From assembly GCF_028595325.1 (NCBI RefSeq), contig NZ_JAQQXR010000016.1, forward strand, positions 1 through 64,000: 64,000 nucleotides of DNA. Reading direction: 5' to 3'. The first letter of the stretch is position 1, and every line of letters begins with the position of its first letter. Positions 47,746-55,963 of the stretch are shown piece after piece. Under the pieces are notes generated by a model, which worked only from the letters and a program-made list of their open reading frames with translations, made no database searches and was not told the DNA's origin. The position numbers and the translations under genes are program-made. The DNA is from Janthinobacterium fluminis. Lineage in GTDB: Bacteria; Pseudomonadota; Gammaproteobacteria; Burkholderiales; Burkholderiaceae_D.

Positions 47746-47830
47746 CGAAAATGCGGGAAAGCGGGCGAATTCTGATGCGGTCCGCAAACCGGAAATAGAC
47801 CGGACACAAGGACTTTGAATGCCGAAAAAG

Positions 47831-47860
47831 AAAACGCCAACCTGCATGGGTTGGCGTTTT
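47831..47860 (-). terminator. Rho-independent terminator of the tRNA-Phe gene at 47875
   Basis: AAAACGCCAACC and GGTTGGCGTTTT enclose a short loop and end in a T run on the minus strand, 14 bases after the tRNA 3' end. A symmetrical A run allows termination in both directions, which would also separate the island from the tRNA. Confidence 0.8.
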
Positions 47861-47874
47861 GTCTAGGATGTTCT

Positions 47875-47950
47875 TGGTGGCCCGGGGCGGAATCGAACCA
47901 CCGACACAAGGATTTTCAATCCTCTGCTCTACCGACTGAGCTACCAGGCC
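47875..47950 (-). tRNA. tRNA-Phe (GAA), intact copy 2
   Basis: A complete 76-base tRNA with encoded CCA, identical in sequence to the copy at 25161-25236. The anticodon loop TTGAAAA gives GAA, the acceptor pairs GGCCTGG with CCGGGCC and the T loop is TTCGATT. It forms the proximal junction of the large defence island whose distal copy is repeat D. Confidence 0.97.
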
Positions 47951-47960
47951 AAGGAGGAGA

Positions 47961-47988
47961 ATTATAGCAGGCTCAAGTGGGAATGCAA
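47961..47988 (-). promoter_or_regulatory. Promoter of tRNA-Phe copy 2
   Basis: On the minus strand TTGCAT (47983-47988), a 16-base spacer and TATAAT (47961-47966) end 10 bases before the tRNA 5' end. The -10 box and the following bases are shared with the first tRNA copy, where the -35 box is less clear. Confidence 0.7.
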
Positions 47989-48158
47989 GGGTTGGAAAGC
48001 ATCTTTTCAACAAATACGCGGGAGCTGGAGGCGATCTACGGCGCCGTTCGTCCCATTATATTTGCTTGTTGGTCAATTATTATTTGCCTGGAACGGTATT
48101 TTTCTCAATAAACGATGGGCGCATAGTACGTCTGCTCATCCAACAAGAGGACAACACC

Positions 48159-48968
48159 ATGACCAGCACCATCCCGAACATCGGCCTGGGCACCTTCCGC
48201 CTGCAAGGCCAGGTCGCCATCGACTCCGTCCGCAACGGCATCGAGGCCGGCTACCGCCACATCGACACGGCGCAAATCTACGGCAACGAGGCCGAGGTCG
48301 GCCAGGCCATCGCCGCCAGCGGCGTCGACCGCGCCGATTTGTTCGTCACCACCAAGATCTGGATCGACAGCCTGGCCGGCGACAAGCTGATCCCCAGCCT
48401 GAAGGAAAGCCTGCGCAAGCTGGGCCTGGAACGGCTCGACCTGACGCTGATCCACTGGCCGTCGCCGGGCGGCGCCGTCGCCGTGGCCGAGTCGATGGCG
48501 GCGCTGGCCGAGGCGAAGGCGCAGGGCTGGACGGACCTGATCGGCGTGTCGAACTTCACCAACGCGCATTTGCGCGAGGCCATCGACGCCGTCGGCGCGG
48601 CGCAGATCGCCACGCAGCAGGTCGAGGTCCATCCCTTCCTGCAAAACTCCCGGGTCGTCGAATTCGCCCGCAGCCAGGGCATCCACGTCACCGCCTACAT
48701 GCCGCTGGCCTATGGCAAGGTGATGGCCGAGCCGCTGATCGGCCAGATCGCCGCCCGCCACGGCGCCAGCGCCGCCCAGGTGGCGCTGGCGTGGTCGCTG
48801 CAGCAGGGTTACGCGGTGATCCCGTCGTCGACCCGGCGCGCCAACCTGGAGGCGAATTTGCGGGCGCGCGACATCGTGCTGTCGGCCGTCGACATGGCGC
48901 AGATCGCGGGCCTGGAGCGCAACGAGCGCCTGGCCAACCCGGACGGCCTGGCGCCGCAGTGGGACTGA
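48159..48968 (+). CDS. Aldo-keto reductase (DkgB-like)
   Basis: A 269-residue TIM-barrel NADPH-dependent reductase. It has GYRHIDTAQIYGNEAEVG with the catalytic Asp and Tyr, FVTTKIW with the catalytic Lys, LTLIHWP with the His, GVSNF, and the C-terminal NADPH site VIPSSTRRANLEAN. The family includes 2,5-diketo-D-gluconate reductase B. ATG 48159 is chosen because AGAGG stands 8 bases upstream and the conserved N-terminal strand begins directly; the longer frame to 48066 has no similarity. This is the first core gene after the island. Confidence 0.9.
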   Translation: MTSTIPNIGLGTFRLQGQVAIDSVRNGIEAGYRHIDTAQIYGNEAEVGQAIAASGVDRADLFVTTKIWIDSLAGDKLIPSLKESLRKLGLERLDLTLIHWPSPGGAVAVAESMAALAEAKAQGWTDLIGVSNFTNAHLREAIDAVGAAQIATQQVEVHPFLQNSRVVEFARSQGIHVTAYMPLAYGKVMAEPLIGQIAARHGASAAQVALAWSLQQGYAVIPSSTRRANLEANLRARDIVLSAVDMAQIAGLERNERLANPDGLAPQWD

Positions 48969-49050
48969 GGCCCAGGCCGGCGCCGCCGCGCCGTCCGGTG
49001 TAGGTCTTTTGGCGGGGGCCGCGGCGGACGGAAAAGCGGCCGGCAAACGC

Positions 49051-49056
49051 TATAAT
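49051..49056 (+). promoter_or_regulatory. Candidate -10 box close to the UbiH-family start
   Basis: TATAAT at 49051-49056 ends 6 bases before ATG 49063. If used, transcription would begin at or next to the start codon, giving a leaderless mRNA, in line with the absence of a ribosome binding site. No good -35 box is seen. Confidence 0.35.
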
Positions 49057-49062
49057 GCCTGC

Positions 49063-50295
49063 ATGAACAGTCCATCTTCCCCCACCATGCGGCGCTCCCT
49101 GCACGGTCAAAGCGACGTTTGCATTGTCGGCAATGGCGCCATCGCGAAAACCACCGCCCTGGCCTTCGCCCAGGCCGGGCAAAGCGTGACGCTGCTGTGC
49201 CCCCCGCCGGCGCCGGCCGCCACCGGCGCCGTCGTGCCGAGCTGGGACGTGCGCGTCTTTGCGCTGAACCACACCGCCTACCACCTGCTGTCCGCCCTGA
49301 AGGTCTGGGGCGCGCTGGACGCCGCCCGCGTGGCGCCGGTCGATGCGATGCTGGTGAGTGGCGACGGCGCCAACGCCGGCGGCTTCGGTTTCGACGCCTA
49401 CGGCGCCCACGTCGGCACGCTGGCCTGGATCATCGAGGACAGCAATCTGGGCCAGGCGCTCGACGCCGCCTTGAAATTCGCGCAGAACGTGCAACTGGTG
49501 CGGGGCCGCGCCGTGCGCCTGGAAAGCGGCGCCGACTGCGCCACCGTGCATCTGGACGGCGGCGACAGCATCCGCGCCGCGCTGGTGGTCGGCGCCGACG
49601 GCGCCCAGTCCTGGGTGCGCGGCCAGTGCGACATCGGCCTCGATTACCGCGCCTACGGCCAGCGCGGCGTGGTCAGCAATTTCGCCTGCGCCAAGCCGCA
49701 CCACGGCGCGGCGCACCAGTGGTTCACCGGCGCCGAGGGCATCGTCGCGCTGCTGCCGCTGCCCGGCGACCGGGTGTCGCTGGTGTGGTCGGCGCCGGAC
49801 GCGCTGGCCGACACGCTGCGGCGCGAATCGGCTTCCCAGCTGGCCGCGCGCCTGGCCGTGTTCTGCGCCGACAAGCTGGGCGAGCTCACGCCGCTGCAGC
49901 CGGAGCTGGTGCGCGACTTCCCGCTGGTGCTGATGCGCCCGCACGCGATGGTCGCGCCACGCGTCGCCCTGGTCGGCGACGCCGCCCACGTGGTCCATCC
50001 GATGGCGGGCCATGGCATGAACCTGGGCTTCGGCGACGTCGTCGAGCTGGTCAAGACGGTCAGCGAGCGCGAGCCGCAGCGCGGCATCGGCGACGCCCGC
50101 GTGCTGGCCCGCTACGCCCGCGCGCGCAAGGAAGACGTGCTGCTGATGCAGTTGGCTACCGACGGTCTGGCGCGGCTTTTCGGCACGGATATCGAGCCTT
50201 TGCGCGTGGCGCGCAATTTGGGATTAAACTTGCTGGATAAATTGCCCGGGCTCAAGCGCCGGCTGATCTCCCACGCGCTGGGAAAACAGGCTTAA
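49063..50295 (+). CDS. UbiH/UbiF/VisC-family FAD-dependent hydroxylase
   Basis: A 410-residue flavoprotein monooxygenase of the ubiquinone ring hydroxylase group. The FAD-binding GxGxxG motif appears as VCIVGNGAIAKTTALAFAQAG, the DG motif as VVGADGAQSWVRG and the second FAD motif as VALVGDAAHVVHPMAGHGMNLGFGD. It probably adds one ring hydroxyl in ubiquinone synthesis; which position cannot be told. The first glycine motif is slightly unusual (GNGAIA rather than GGGPVG). No ribosome binding site precedes ATG 49063. dsbC follows on the same strand 122 bases later. Confidence 0.85.
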   Translation: MNSPSSPTMRRSLHGQSDVCIVGNGAIAKTTALAFAQAGQSVTLLCPPPAPAATGAVVPSWDVRVFALNHTAYHLLSALKVWGALDAARVAPVDAMLVSGDGANAGGFGFDAYGAHVGTLAWIIEDSNLGQALDAALKFAQNVQLVRGRAVRLESGADCATVHLDGGDSIRAALVVGADGAQSWVRGQCDIGLDYRAYGQRGVVSNFACAKPHHGAAHQWFTGAEGIVALLPLPGDRVSLVWSAPDALADTLRRESASQLAARLAVFCADKLGELTPLQPELVRDFPLVLMRPHAMVAPRVALVGDAAHVVHPMAGHGMNLGFGDVVELVKTVSEREPQRGIGDARVLARYARARKEDVLLMQLATDGLARLFGTDIEPLRVARNLGLNLLDKLPGLKRRLISHALGKQA

Positions 50296-50417
50296 ACCGG
50301 CCGCTTTCAGCCACCTCGGAATTAAGCCACGCTTAAGTGGTGAAAAGTACAATGGCTGCGGCCACGCGACGCGCGCCCGCGCGCCCGTCGCTTTTTGCGG
50401 AAGTCACTGGAGACGTT

Positions 50418-51143
50418 ATGAGAAAGAGTAAGATCGCGTTATTGCTGCTGTCGGGTTTGATGATGTCCTGCGTCGGCGCCGAAACGCCCACCGAGGCGAA
50501 CATCAAGAAGCTGATCGAGCCGCGCCTGGGCGAGGGCGCCAAGGTCGACTCCATCAAAGAGACACCGTACGGCGGCCTGTACGAAATCCGCACCGGCGGC
50601 GACATTCTCTACACCGACAAGACGGCGCAATATCTGATCGTCGGCCACGTCTTCAACGCCAAGACTTCGCAGGACCTGACCAAGGAGCGCCTCGACGAGA
50701 TCAACCGCATCAAGTTCTCCGACCTGCCGCTGGAGGCGGCCACGAAAGTGGTCAAGGGCGACGGCAAGCGCGTCATCGCCGTGTTCGAGGACCCGAACTG
50801 CGGTTACTGCAAGCGCTTCCGCCAGACCACGCTGAAGGCCGTCGACAACGTCACCATCTACACCTTCATGTACAACATCCTGTCGGAAGACTCGATCGCC
50901 AAGTCGAAGAACATCTGGTGCGCGGCCGACCGCAACAAGGCCTGGGACGACTGGATGCTGAACGGTAAAGCGGCGCCGGCCGCACCGGCCGGCTGCACCG
51001 CGCCGCACGAAAAAGTGCTGGCGCTGGGGCAGAAGCTGCGCGTCAACGGCACCCCGGCGATCTTCTTCGCCGACGGCAGCCGGATTCCCGGCGCCATCGA
51101 CGCCAAGGCGCTGGAAGCGAAGCTGGCAACCATCAAGCAGTAA
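50418..51143 (+). CDS. dsbC: Thiol:disulfide interchange protein DsbC
   Basis: A 241-residue periplasmic disulfide isomerase. A signal peptide (IALLLLSGLMMSCVGA) is followed by the N-terminal dimerisation domain (ILYTDKTAQYLIVGHVFNAKTSQDLT) and the thioredoxin domain with the CGYC active site (Cys128) in FEDPNCGYCKRF and the cis-Pro loop VNGTPAIFFADG. Two further cysteines (WCAADR, GCTAPH) match the structural disulfide. GGAGACG stands before ATG 50418. A terminator follows the gene. Confidence 0.95.
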   Translation: MRKSKIALLLLSGLMMSCVGAETPTEANIKKLIEPRLGEGAKVDSIKETPYGGLYEIRTGGDILYTDKTAQYLIVGHVFNAKTSQDLTKERLDEINRIKFSDLPLEAATKVVKGDGKRVIAVFEDPNCGYCKRFRQTTLKAVDNVTIYTFMYNILSEDSIAKSKNIWCAADRNKAWDDWMLNGKAAPAAPAGCTAPHEKVLALGQKLRVNGTPAIFFADGSRIPGAIDAKALEAKLATIKQ

Positions 51144-51169
51144 ATCGGGTTCACCCCGATTCGCCACGC

Positions 51170-51199
51170 GGCGCGCCCCTGATCCGGCGCGCCGTTTTT
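51170..51199 (+). terminator. Rho-independent terminator of dsbC
   Basis: GGCGCGCC (51170-51177) and GGCGCGCC (51186-51193) form an 8-bp hairpin with an 8-base loop, followed by GTTTTT. It stands 26 bases after the dsbC stop. Confidence 0.75.
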
Positions 51200-51392
51200 A
51201 CGTCCGCGGCCCCAAAAGACCGCCACTGGCGGCGTGGAACAGGCGCCGCGGCCCGCCGATCTTGTGCACGCGGGCTCCTTACGCGTTATCCTGTATGCGC
51301 CGGAATCGCCGGCCATCCCGGCGCCCCGCAGGACATGGACATGCCCGCTGAGCTGCAATGATAAAAAACACGTGTAAAACACGAGGAAAGAC

Positions 51393-53210
51393 ATGAAAAA
51401 ACCAAACAAAAAATCGGCGGCCATCGCCTACGCCATCCGCGCCAAAGACCTGGCCGGCCACCTGTTCGAAGTGACGCTGACGGTGCAGGCGCCGGCCGCC
51501 GGCGGGCAAATCTTCGCGCTGCCGGCGTGGATACCGGGCAGCTACATGATCCGCGAATTCTCGCGCAACATCGTGCAGATCAACGCCGAATCGAACGGCT
51601 GGGCCGTGGCCCTGACCAAGCTCGACAAACACACATGGCAGGCGGCGCCGTGCAAGGGCGCGCTGACCCTGCGCTACGACGTCTACGCCTGGGACCTGTC
51701 GGTGCGCACCGCCCACCTCGACCAGACCCACGCCTTCTTCAACGGCACCAGCGTCTTCCTGCGCGTGCTGGGGCAGGAAGACACGCCGCACCAGGTCGAC
51801 ATCCAACGTCCCGACGACAGCGCCTGCAAAAACTGGCGCGTCGCCACCACGCTGCCGGAACTGGGCGCCAAGCGCTACGGCTTCGGCAGCTACCTGGCCG
51901 CCAATTACGACGAACTGATCGACCACCCGGTCGAACTGGGCGACTTCGCGCTGGCCACCTTCAAGGCCCACGGCGTGCCGCACGACATCGTCATCAGCGG
52001 GCGCGTGCCCAACCTCGACCTGGCGCGCCTGAGCGCCGACCTGAAAGCCATCTGCGAAACGCAGATCGCCTTCTTCGAGCCGAAAACCAAACGCGCGCCG
52101 ATGCAGCGCTACCTGTTCCTGACCCTGGCCGTCGGCGACGGCTACGGCGGCCTGGAGCACCGCGCCTCGACGGCGCTGATCTGCGCCCGCGCCGACCTGC
52201 CCAGCACCGCCGCGCCGAAAGACCAGGCGGCCAGCGACGGCTACATCAAATTCCTCGGCCTGTGCAGCCACGAATACTTCCACACCTGGAACGTCAAACG
52301 CATCAAACCGGCCGCCTTCGCGCCCTACCAACTGCAGGCCGAAAGCTACACACCGCTGCTGTGGCTGTTTGAAGGCTTCACCAGCTACTACGACGACCTG
52401 ATGCTGGTACGGGCCGGCATCATCGACGAAGCCGCCTACCTGAAACTGCTGGGCAAAACCGTCAACAGCGTACTGCGCGGCAGCGGCCGCAACAAACAAA
52501 GCGTGGCCGACTCCAGCTTCGACGCCTGGGGCAAATACTACCGCCAGGACGAAAACGCACCGAACGCCATCGTCAGCTACTACACCAAAGGCTCACTGAT
52601 CGCGCTGGCGCTGGACCTGACGCTGCGCGCCAAAACGGCGGGCAAAACAACGCTGGACGACGTCATGCAGGCACTCTGGCAACGCTACGGCCGCGACTTC
52701 TACCCGAACGGCGGGCGTGGCGTCACACCGGCCGAAGTCGAAGCCCTGTTCGACGAAATCAGCGGCGCCAAAATGAAAACCTTCTTCGAGCGCTACATCC
52801 GCGGCACCGCCGACCTGCCGCTGGCGAAACTGCTGGCGCCGTTCGGCGTCGTCTACGCCGACGAACGCAAGAGCGCCAAACCCAGCCTCGACGTCGGCCT
52901 GGGGCGCGACGGCAACGACGCCAAACTGGCGCACGTACACGAAGGCGGCGCCGCCCACCTGGCGGGCCTGTCGGCGGGCGACATCCTGGTGGCGCTGGAC
53001 GGCCTGCGCGTGAGCGGCAACCCGGCCACGCTCGACACCCTGCTGGGCCGCTACAAAGTGGGCGAAAGCCTCATCATCCACGCCTTCCGGCGCGACGAAC
53101 TGATGGACTTCACCGCCACCCTGCAAGGCGAACGCACGCCGGGCGTCGCACTGAGCGTCGCGGCGGGCAAAAAAGCCCCGGCCCTGCGCCGCCCGAGCGC
53201 CACCCGCTAA
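51393..53210 (+). CDS. M61-family metallopeptidase with PDZ domain
   Basis: A 605-residue protein. The N-terminal beta domain (FALPAWIPGSYMIREFSRNI) is typical of M61 glycyl aminopeptidases. The zinc motif HEYFH begins at His293 in LCSHEYFHTWNVKRIKP, with the third ligand Glu in WLFEGFTSYYDD. A PDZ domain follows at about 500-590 (VHEGGAAHLAGLSAGDILVALDGLRV). No signal peptide is seen, so it is cytoplasmic or leaves by another route. GAGGAAAG precedes ATG 51393. Confidence 0.93.
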   Translation: MKKPNKKSAAIAYAIRAKDLAGHLFEVTLTVQAPAAGGQIFALPAWIPGSYMIREFSRNIVQINAESNGWAVALTKLDKHTWQAAPCKGALTLRYDVYAWDLSVRTAHLDQTHAFFNGTSVFLRVLGQEDTPHQVDIQRPDDSACKNWRVATTLPELGAKRYGFGSYLAANYDELIDHPVELGDFALATFKAHGVPHDIVISGRVPNLDLARLSADLKAICETQIAFFEPKTKRAPMQRYLFLTLAVGDGYGGLEHRASTALICARADLPSTAAPKDQAASDGYIKFLGLCSHEYFHTWNVKRIKPAAFAPYQLQAESYTPLLWLFEGFTSYYDDLMLVRAGIIDEAAYLKLLGKTVNSVLRGSGRNKQSVADSSFDAWGKYYRQDENAPNAIVSYYTKGSLIALALDLTLRAKTAGKTTLDDVMQALWQRYGRDFYPNGGRGVTPAEVEALFDEISGAKMKTFFERYIRGTADLPLAKLLAPFGVVYADERKSAKPSLDVGLGRDGNDAKLAHVHEGGAAHLAGLSAGDILVALDGLRVSGNPATLDTLLGRYKVGESLIIHAFRRDELMDFTATLQGERTPGVALSVAAGKKAPALRRPSATR

Positions 53211-53218
53211 AGCAACAA

Positions 53219-53282
53219 TGGGGTCAGGTCTAGACATGGCGGTTTTTGCGGATAAAAACCGCCATGTCTAGACCTGACCCCA
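53219..53282. repeat. 29-bp perfect hairpin
   Basis: TGGGGTCAGGTCTAGACATG at the start of the left arm (53219-53247) pairs perfectly with the right arm (53254-53282) around the 6-base loop GCGGAT. The arm includes GGCGGTTTTT, so the right arm does not end in a T run. Repeats beginning GGGGTCAGGTCT occur near REP-associated transposases in related genomes, from general knowledge. It may terminate the M61 transcript or be a mobile REP-type element. Confidence 0.75.
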
Positions 53283-53399
53283 AAGTTGGTTCTAAAAAAC
53301 TGTCATATTTTCACTAAACATTTCAAAATTTTAATTTCTGATAGAATTCCCGCGAGAAATTCTTCTTGCTATACCGAACTTGGCGTTCTTTAAACGACC

Positions 53400-54605
53400 G
53401 TGACTTCACTCGACCTCCGCACGCTGCTGTTTATGACCACGCTGATGTGCGGCGTGATGAGTGTCGCTATGTATTCTGTCTATCGCAGCTTCCGCAGCGA
53501 GGTGAGGGGGCTGGGGCATTGGTCGCTCGGCCTGGCTTTGCTGGTCGCGGCGGCGCTGATGTTTTCTTTGCGCGGCGGTGTGCCCGACTGGTTGTCGGTG
53601 CTGGGCGCGAATGCGGCCCTGTTCTGGGGTATCGGTTTGTCGATGGTCGGCACGCAGTTGTTTTATGGCCGCCTGCCCAACTGGCGGTTGTTTCATGCGG
53701 TGTGGATAGCCGGCGTGGCCGGGCTGGCCTGGTGGTTGCTCGTGCAGCCCGATTTCGCGCTGCGCGTGGCCTATTTCTCCTTTTTGGTGCTGGTCTTTTA
53801 TGCGACGCAGCTGGCGCTGGTCGTGCGTTACGGCGAGCGCCATTTTTCCAGCTATTTCTTCGCGGGCTTGATGCTGATCCAGTCGGCGGTGGTGCTCACG
53901 CGCGGCGTCGCCGCGCTGCTGTATGGCGGCGCCAGCGTCGACTTGTTGAGGAGCGGTGTCGTCGCCAGCGTGTATGTCGCGACCGCCAATTTCATGGCCT
54001 TGTTGCTGAACGTCGCCTTCATGGCCGTCGCCACGCGCCGCCTGCAGACTATCCTGGAGCGGCGCTCGACGCATGATCCTTTGACGCTGGTGCTGAACCG
54101 GCGCGGCTTCGCCGACGTCTACGCCAGGGAGAAGGCGCAGTTGTGGCGCGCGGCGCGCCCGTTGGCGCTGCTGAGCATCGATTTGGACCATTTCAAGTCG
54201 ATCAATGATCGCTTCGGCCACGCCACGGGCGACCGCGTGTTGATCCACGTCGCCTGCCAGATTGGCGAGGCGCTGCGCGAGAGCGATTCGGTGGCGCGTT
54301 TCGGCGGCGAGGAGTTTATCGTGCTGCTGCCCGACACCGGCGTCGAGCTGGCGCTGGGGGTGGCGGAGCGCATCCGCGCGTCGCTGCGCCAGGGGCTGGA
54401 TGTGCAGTTGCCGGCCTACACAGTCAGCATCGGCGTCGCCTGCCAGCTGGTGCCGGCGGAAACGCTGGACGAGCTGCTCTCGCGCGCCGACACGGCGCTG
54501 TACCGCGCCAAGGCGAACGGGCGCGATCGCGTCGAGCTGGCCGACGCGCAGGCGCCTATTGCGGTCCGGCCAGGCTGCGCAGCTGGAACTGATAGAGCTC
54601 GTTGA
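53400..54605 (+). CDS. Membrane diguanylate cyclase (GGDEF)
   Basis: A 401-residue protein with about seven hydrophobic segments in residues 5-210 (LLFMTTLMCGVMSVAMYSVY; FFAGLMLIQSAVVLTRGV; VYVATANFMALLLNVAFMAV) and a cytoplasmic GGDEF domain. The catalytic signature is GGEEF (residues about 302-306), with FKSINDRFGHATGD before it, so cyclase activity is expected. GTG 53400 is taken as the start; ATG 53433 is an alternative. The end overlaps the convergent lipoprotein gene by 50 bases. Confidence 0.88.
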   Translation: MTSLDLRTLLFMTTLMCGVMSVAMYSVYRSFRSEVRGLGHWSLGLALLVAAALMFSLRGGVPDWLSVLGANAALFWGIGLSMVGTQLFYGRLPNWRLFHAVWIAGVAGLAWWLLVQPDFALRVAYFSFLVLVFYATQLALVVRYGERHFSSYFFAGLMLIQSAVVLTRGVAALLYGGASVDLLRSGVVASVYVATANFMALLLNVAFMAVATRRLQTILERRSTHDPLTLVLNRRGFADVYAREKAQLWRAARPLALLSIDLDHFKSINDRFGHATGDRVLIHVACQIGEALRESDSVARFGGEEFIVLLPDTGVELALGVAERIRASLRQGLDVQLPAYTVSIGVACQLVPAETLDELLSRADTALYRAKANGRDRVELADAQAPIAVRPGCAAGTDRAR

Positions 54606-55056
54606 ACAGGAAGGTTTCGGAGAATTCCAGCGTCTTGTGGCTGCGATGGAGCAGGTGCAGCGGTTTCGGGAAGGGCGCGGCGACGCGGCGCACGGCGGCC
54701 AGCGCCACCTTCGACGCTTCGCTGTCGCGCGAGCGCTTGACGACGACCGCGCTCAAGCCGCCGTCCCTGTCGACGCTGATGTTGACGACGACGATGGCCG
54801 GCAGCATAGGCGGCAGGCGGCCGCTGAAGGTGATGCTCGGGTTGGCGTCGAGGATTTGCTGGGCCACCAGCGCCTTGTACTGCTCGATTGAGTCGGCCGG
54901 CGCCGCGGGCGTGGGCGCGGCCACGGCCACGGGCGGCCGCTCGCCCGTCGTTGGCGTGGGCGGCACACGCGGCGGCCCTTTTTGGCAGGCGCTCAGCAGC
55001 AGGGCGAACAGCCCCAGCGATGCCGGCACGAGCAGTTTCTTCATAGCGCGCGACAT
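54556..55056 (-). CDS. TonB C-terminal-like lipoprotein
   Basis: A 166-residue protein with a lipoprotein signal (LLVPASLGLFALLLSACQKG; Cys in LLSAC) and a Pro-rich linker (PPRVPPTPTTGERPPVA). The C-terminal half has the TonB_C/TonB_2 layout: ILDANPSITFSGRLPPML, VVVNISVDRDGGLSAVVV, SEASKVALAAVRRVAAPFPKP. It may link envelope components rather than energise a receptor. GGGAGGTG stands before ATG 55056 and sets the start. Confidence 0.75.
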   Translation of the reverse strand: MSRAMKKLLVPASLGLFALLLSACQKGPPRVPPTPTTGERPPVAVAAPTPAAPADSIEQYKALVAQQILDANPSITFSGRLPPMLPAIVVVNISVDRDGGLSAVVVKRSRDSEASKVALAAVRRVAAPFPKPLHLLHRSHKTLEFSETFLFNELYQFQLRSLAGPQ

Positions 55057-55142
55057 GTCACACCTCCCGCGCCACCCAAGCTTGGTCGGGCGGCAGTCTG
55101 AATCAACACCACAGGCGCGGACCCGGCATTGGCGCCTTGCTC

Positions 55143-55943
55143 TTAGCTGAACAAACGGCGCAATTCGGCGCCGGGGTCGGGCGCGCGCATGAACGCTTCG
55201 CCCACCAGGAAAGCGTGGACGCCGGCGTCGCGCATGCGCCGCACGTCGTCCGCCACCAGAATACCAGATTCGGTGATGACGAGCTTTTCCGCGGGAATGC
55301 GCTGCATCAAGTCGAGCGTCGTTTGCAGCGAGGTCTCGAAGGTACGCAGGTTGCGGTTGTTGATGCCGACCAGCGCGCTGTCCAGCTTCAAGGCCGCGTC
55401 CAGCTCGGCGCCGTCGTGCGCCTCGATCAGCACGCCCATGCCCAGCTCGTGCGCGCAAGCCTCCATCTCGGCCATCAGGCCGTGGTCGAGCGCCGCGACG
55501 ATCAGCAAAATGCAGTCCGCGCCCATCGCCCGCGCCTCGTAGATCTGGTACAGATCGACCATGAAGTCCTTGCGCAGCACGGGGATGGCGCAGGCCGCGC
55601 GGGCTTGCCGCAAATAGTCGCCGGCGCCCTGGAAGAATTGCGCGTCCGTCAGCACGGACAGGCAGGCCGCGCCGTTGGCCGCGTAGCTGGCGGCGATGTC
55701 GGCCGGGCGGAAGTCGGCGCGCAGCACGCCCTTCGACGGCGAAGCCTTCTTCACCTCGGCGATGACGGCGGCGCCGCCGGCGCCGATGTGGCGGCGCAGG
55801 CTGGCCTCGAAGCCGCGCAGATTGGCGCGCAATTCGGCGTCGGCCTCGACGTCGCGGCGCAGGCTGGCAAAGCCGCGCTGTTTTTTCGCCGCGGCGACTT
55901 CGTCGGCCTTGACGGCCAGGATGGTGTTGAGGATGTCGGACAT
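55143..55943 (-). CDS. trpC: Indole-3-glycerol phosphate synthase
   Basis: A 266-residue TIM barrel that closes the pyrrole ring in tryptophan synthesis. Signatures are VIAEVKKASPSKG (catalytic Glu and Lys), LSVLTDAQFFQG, PVLRKDFMVDLYQIYEA, LVGINNRNLRTFE and ITESGI. It is the last gene of the trp operon, separated from trpD by a lysE-type gene. Confidence 0.96.
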   Translation of the reverse strand: MSDILNTILAVKADEVAAAKKQRGFASLRRDVEADAELRANLRGFEASLRRHIGAGGAAVIAEVKKASPSKGVLRADFRPADIAASYAANGAACLSVLTDAQFFQGAGDYLRQARAACAIPVLRKDFMVDLYQIYEARAMGADCILLIVAALDHGLMAEMEACAHELGMGVLIEAHDGAELDAALKLDSALVGINNRNLRTFETSLQTTLDLMQRIPAEKLVITESGILVADDVRRMRDAGVHAFLVGEAFMRAPDPGAELRRLFS

Positions 55944-55963
55944 GGCGCTTCCAGGGTGAGAGG

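Noticed and set aside
16972..47950. CRISPR array
   Set aside because: I looked for regularly spaced direct repeats and found none. The repeats present are tRNA-derived and kilobases apart.
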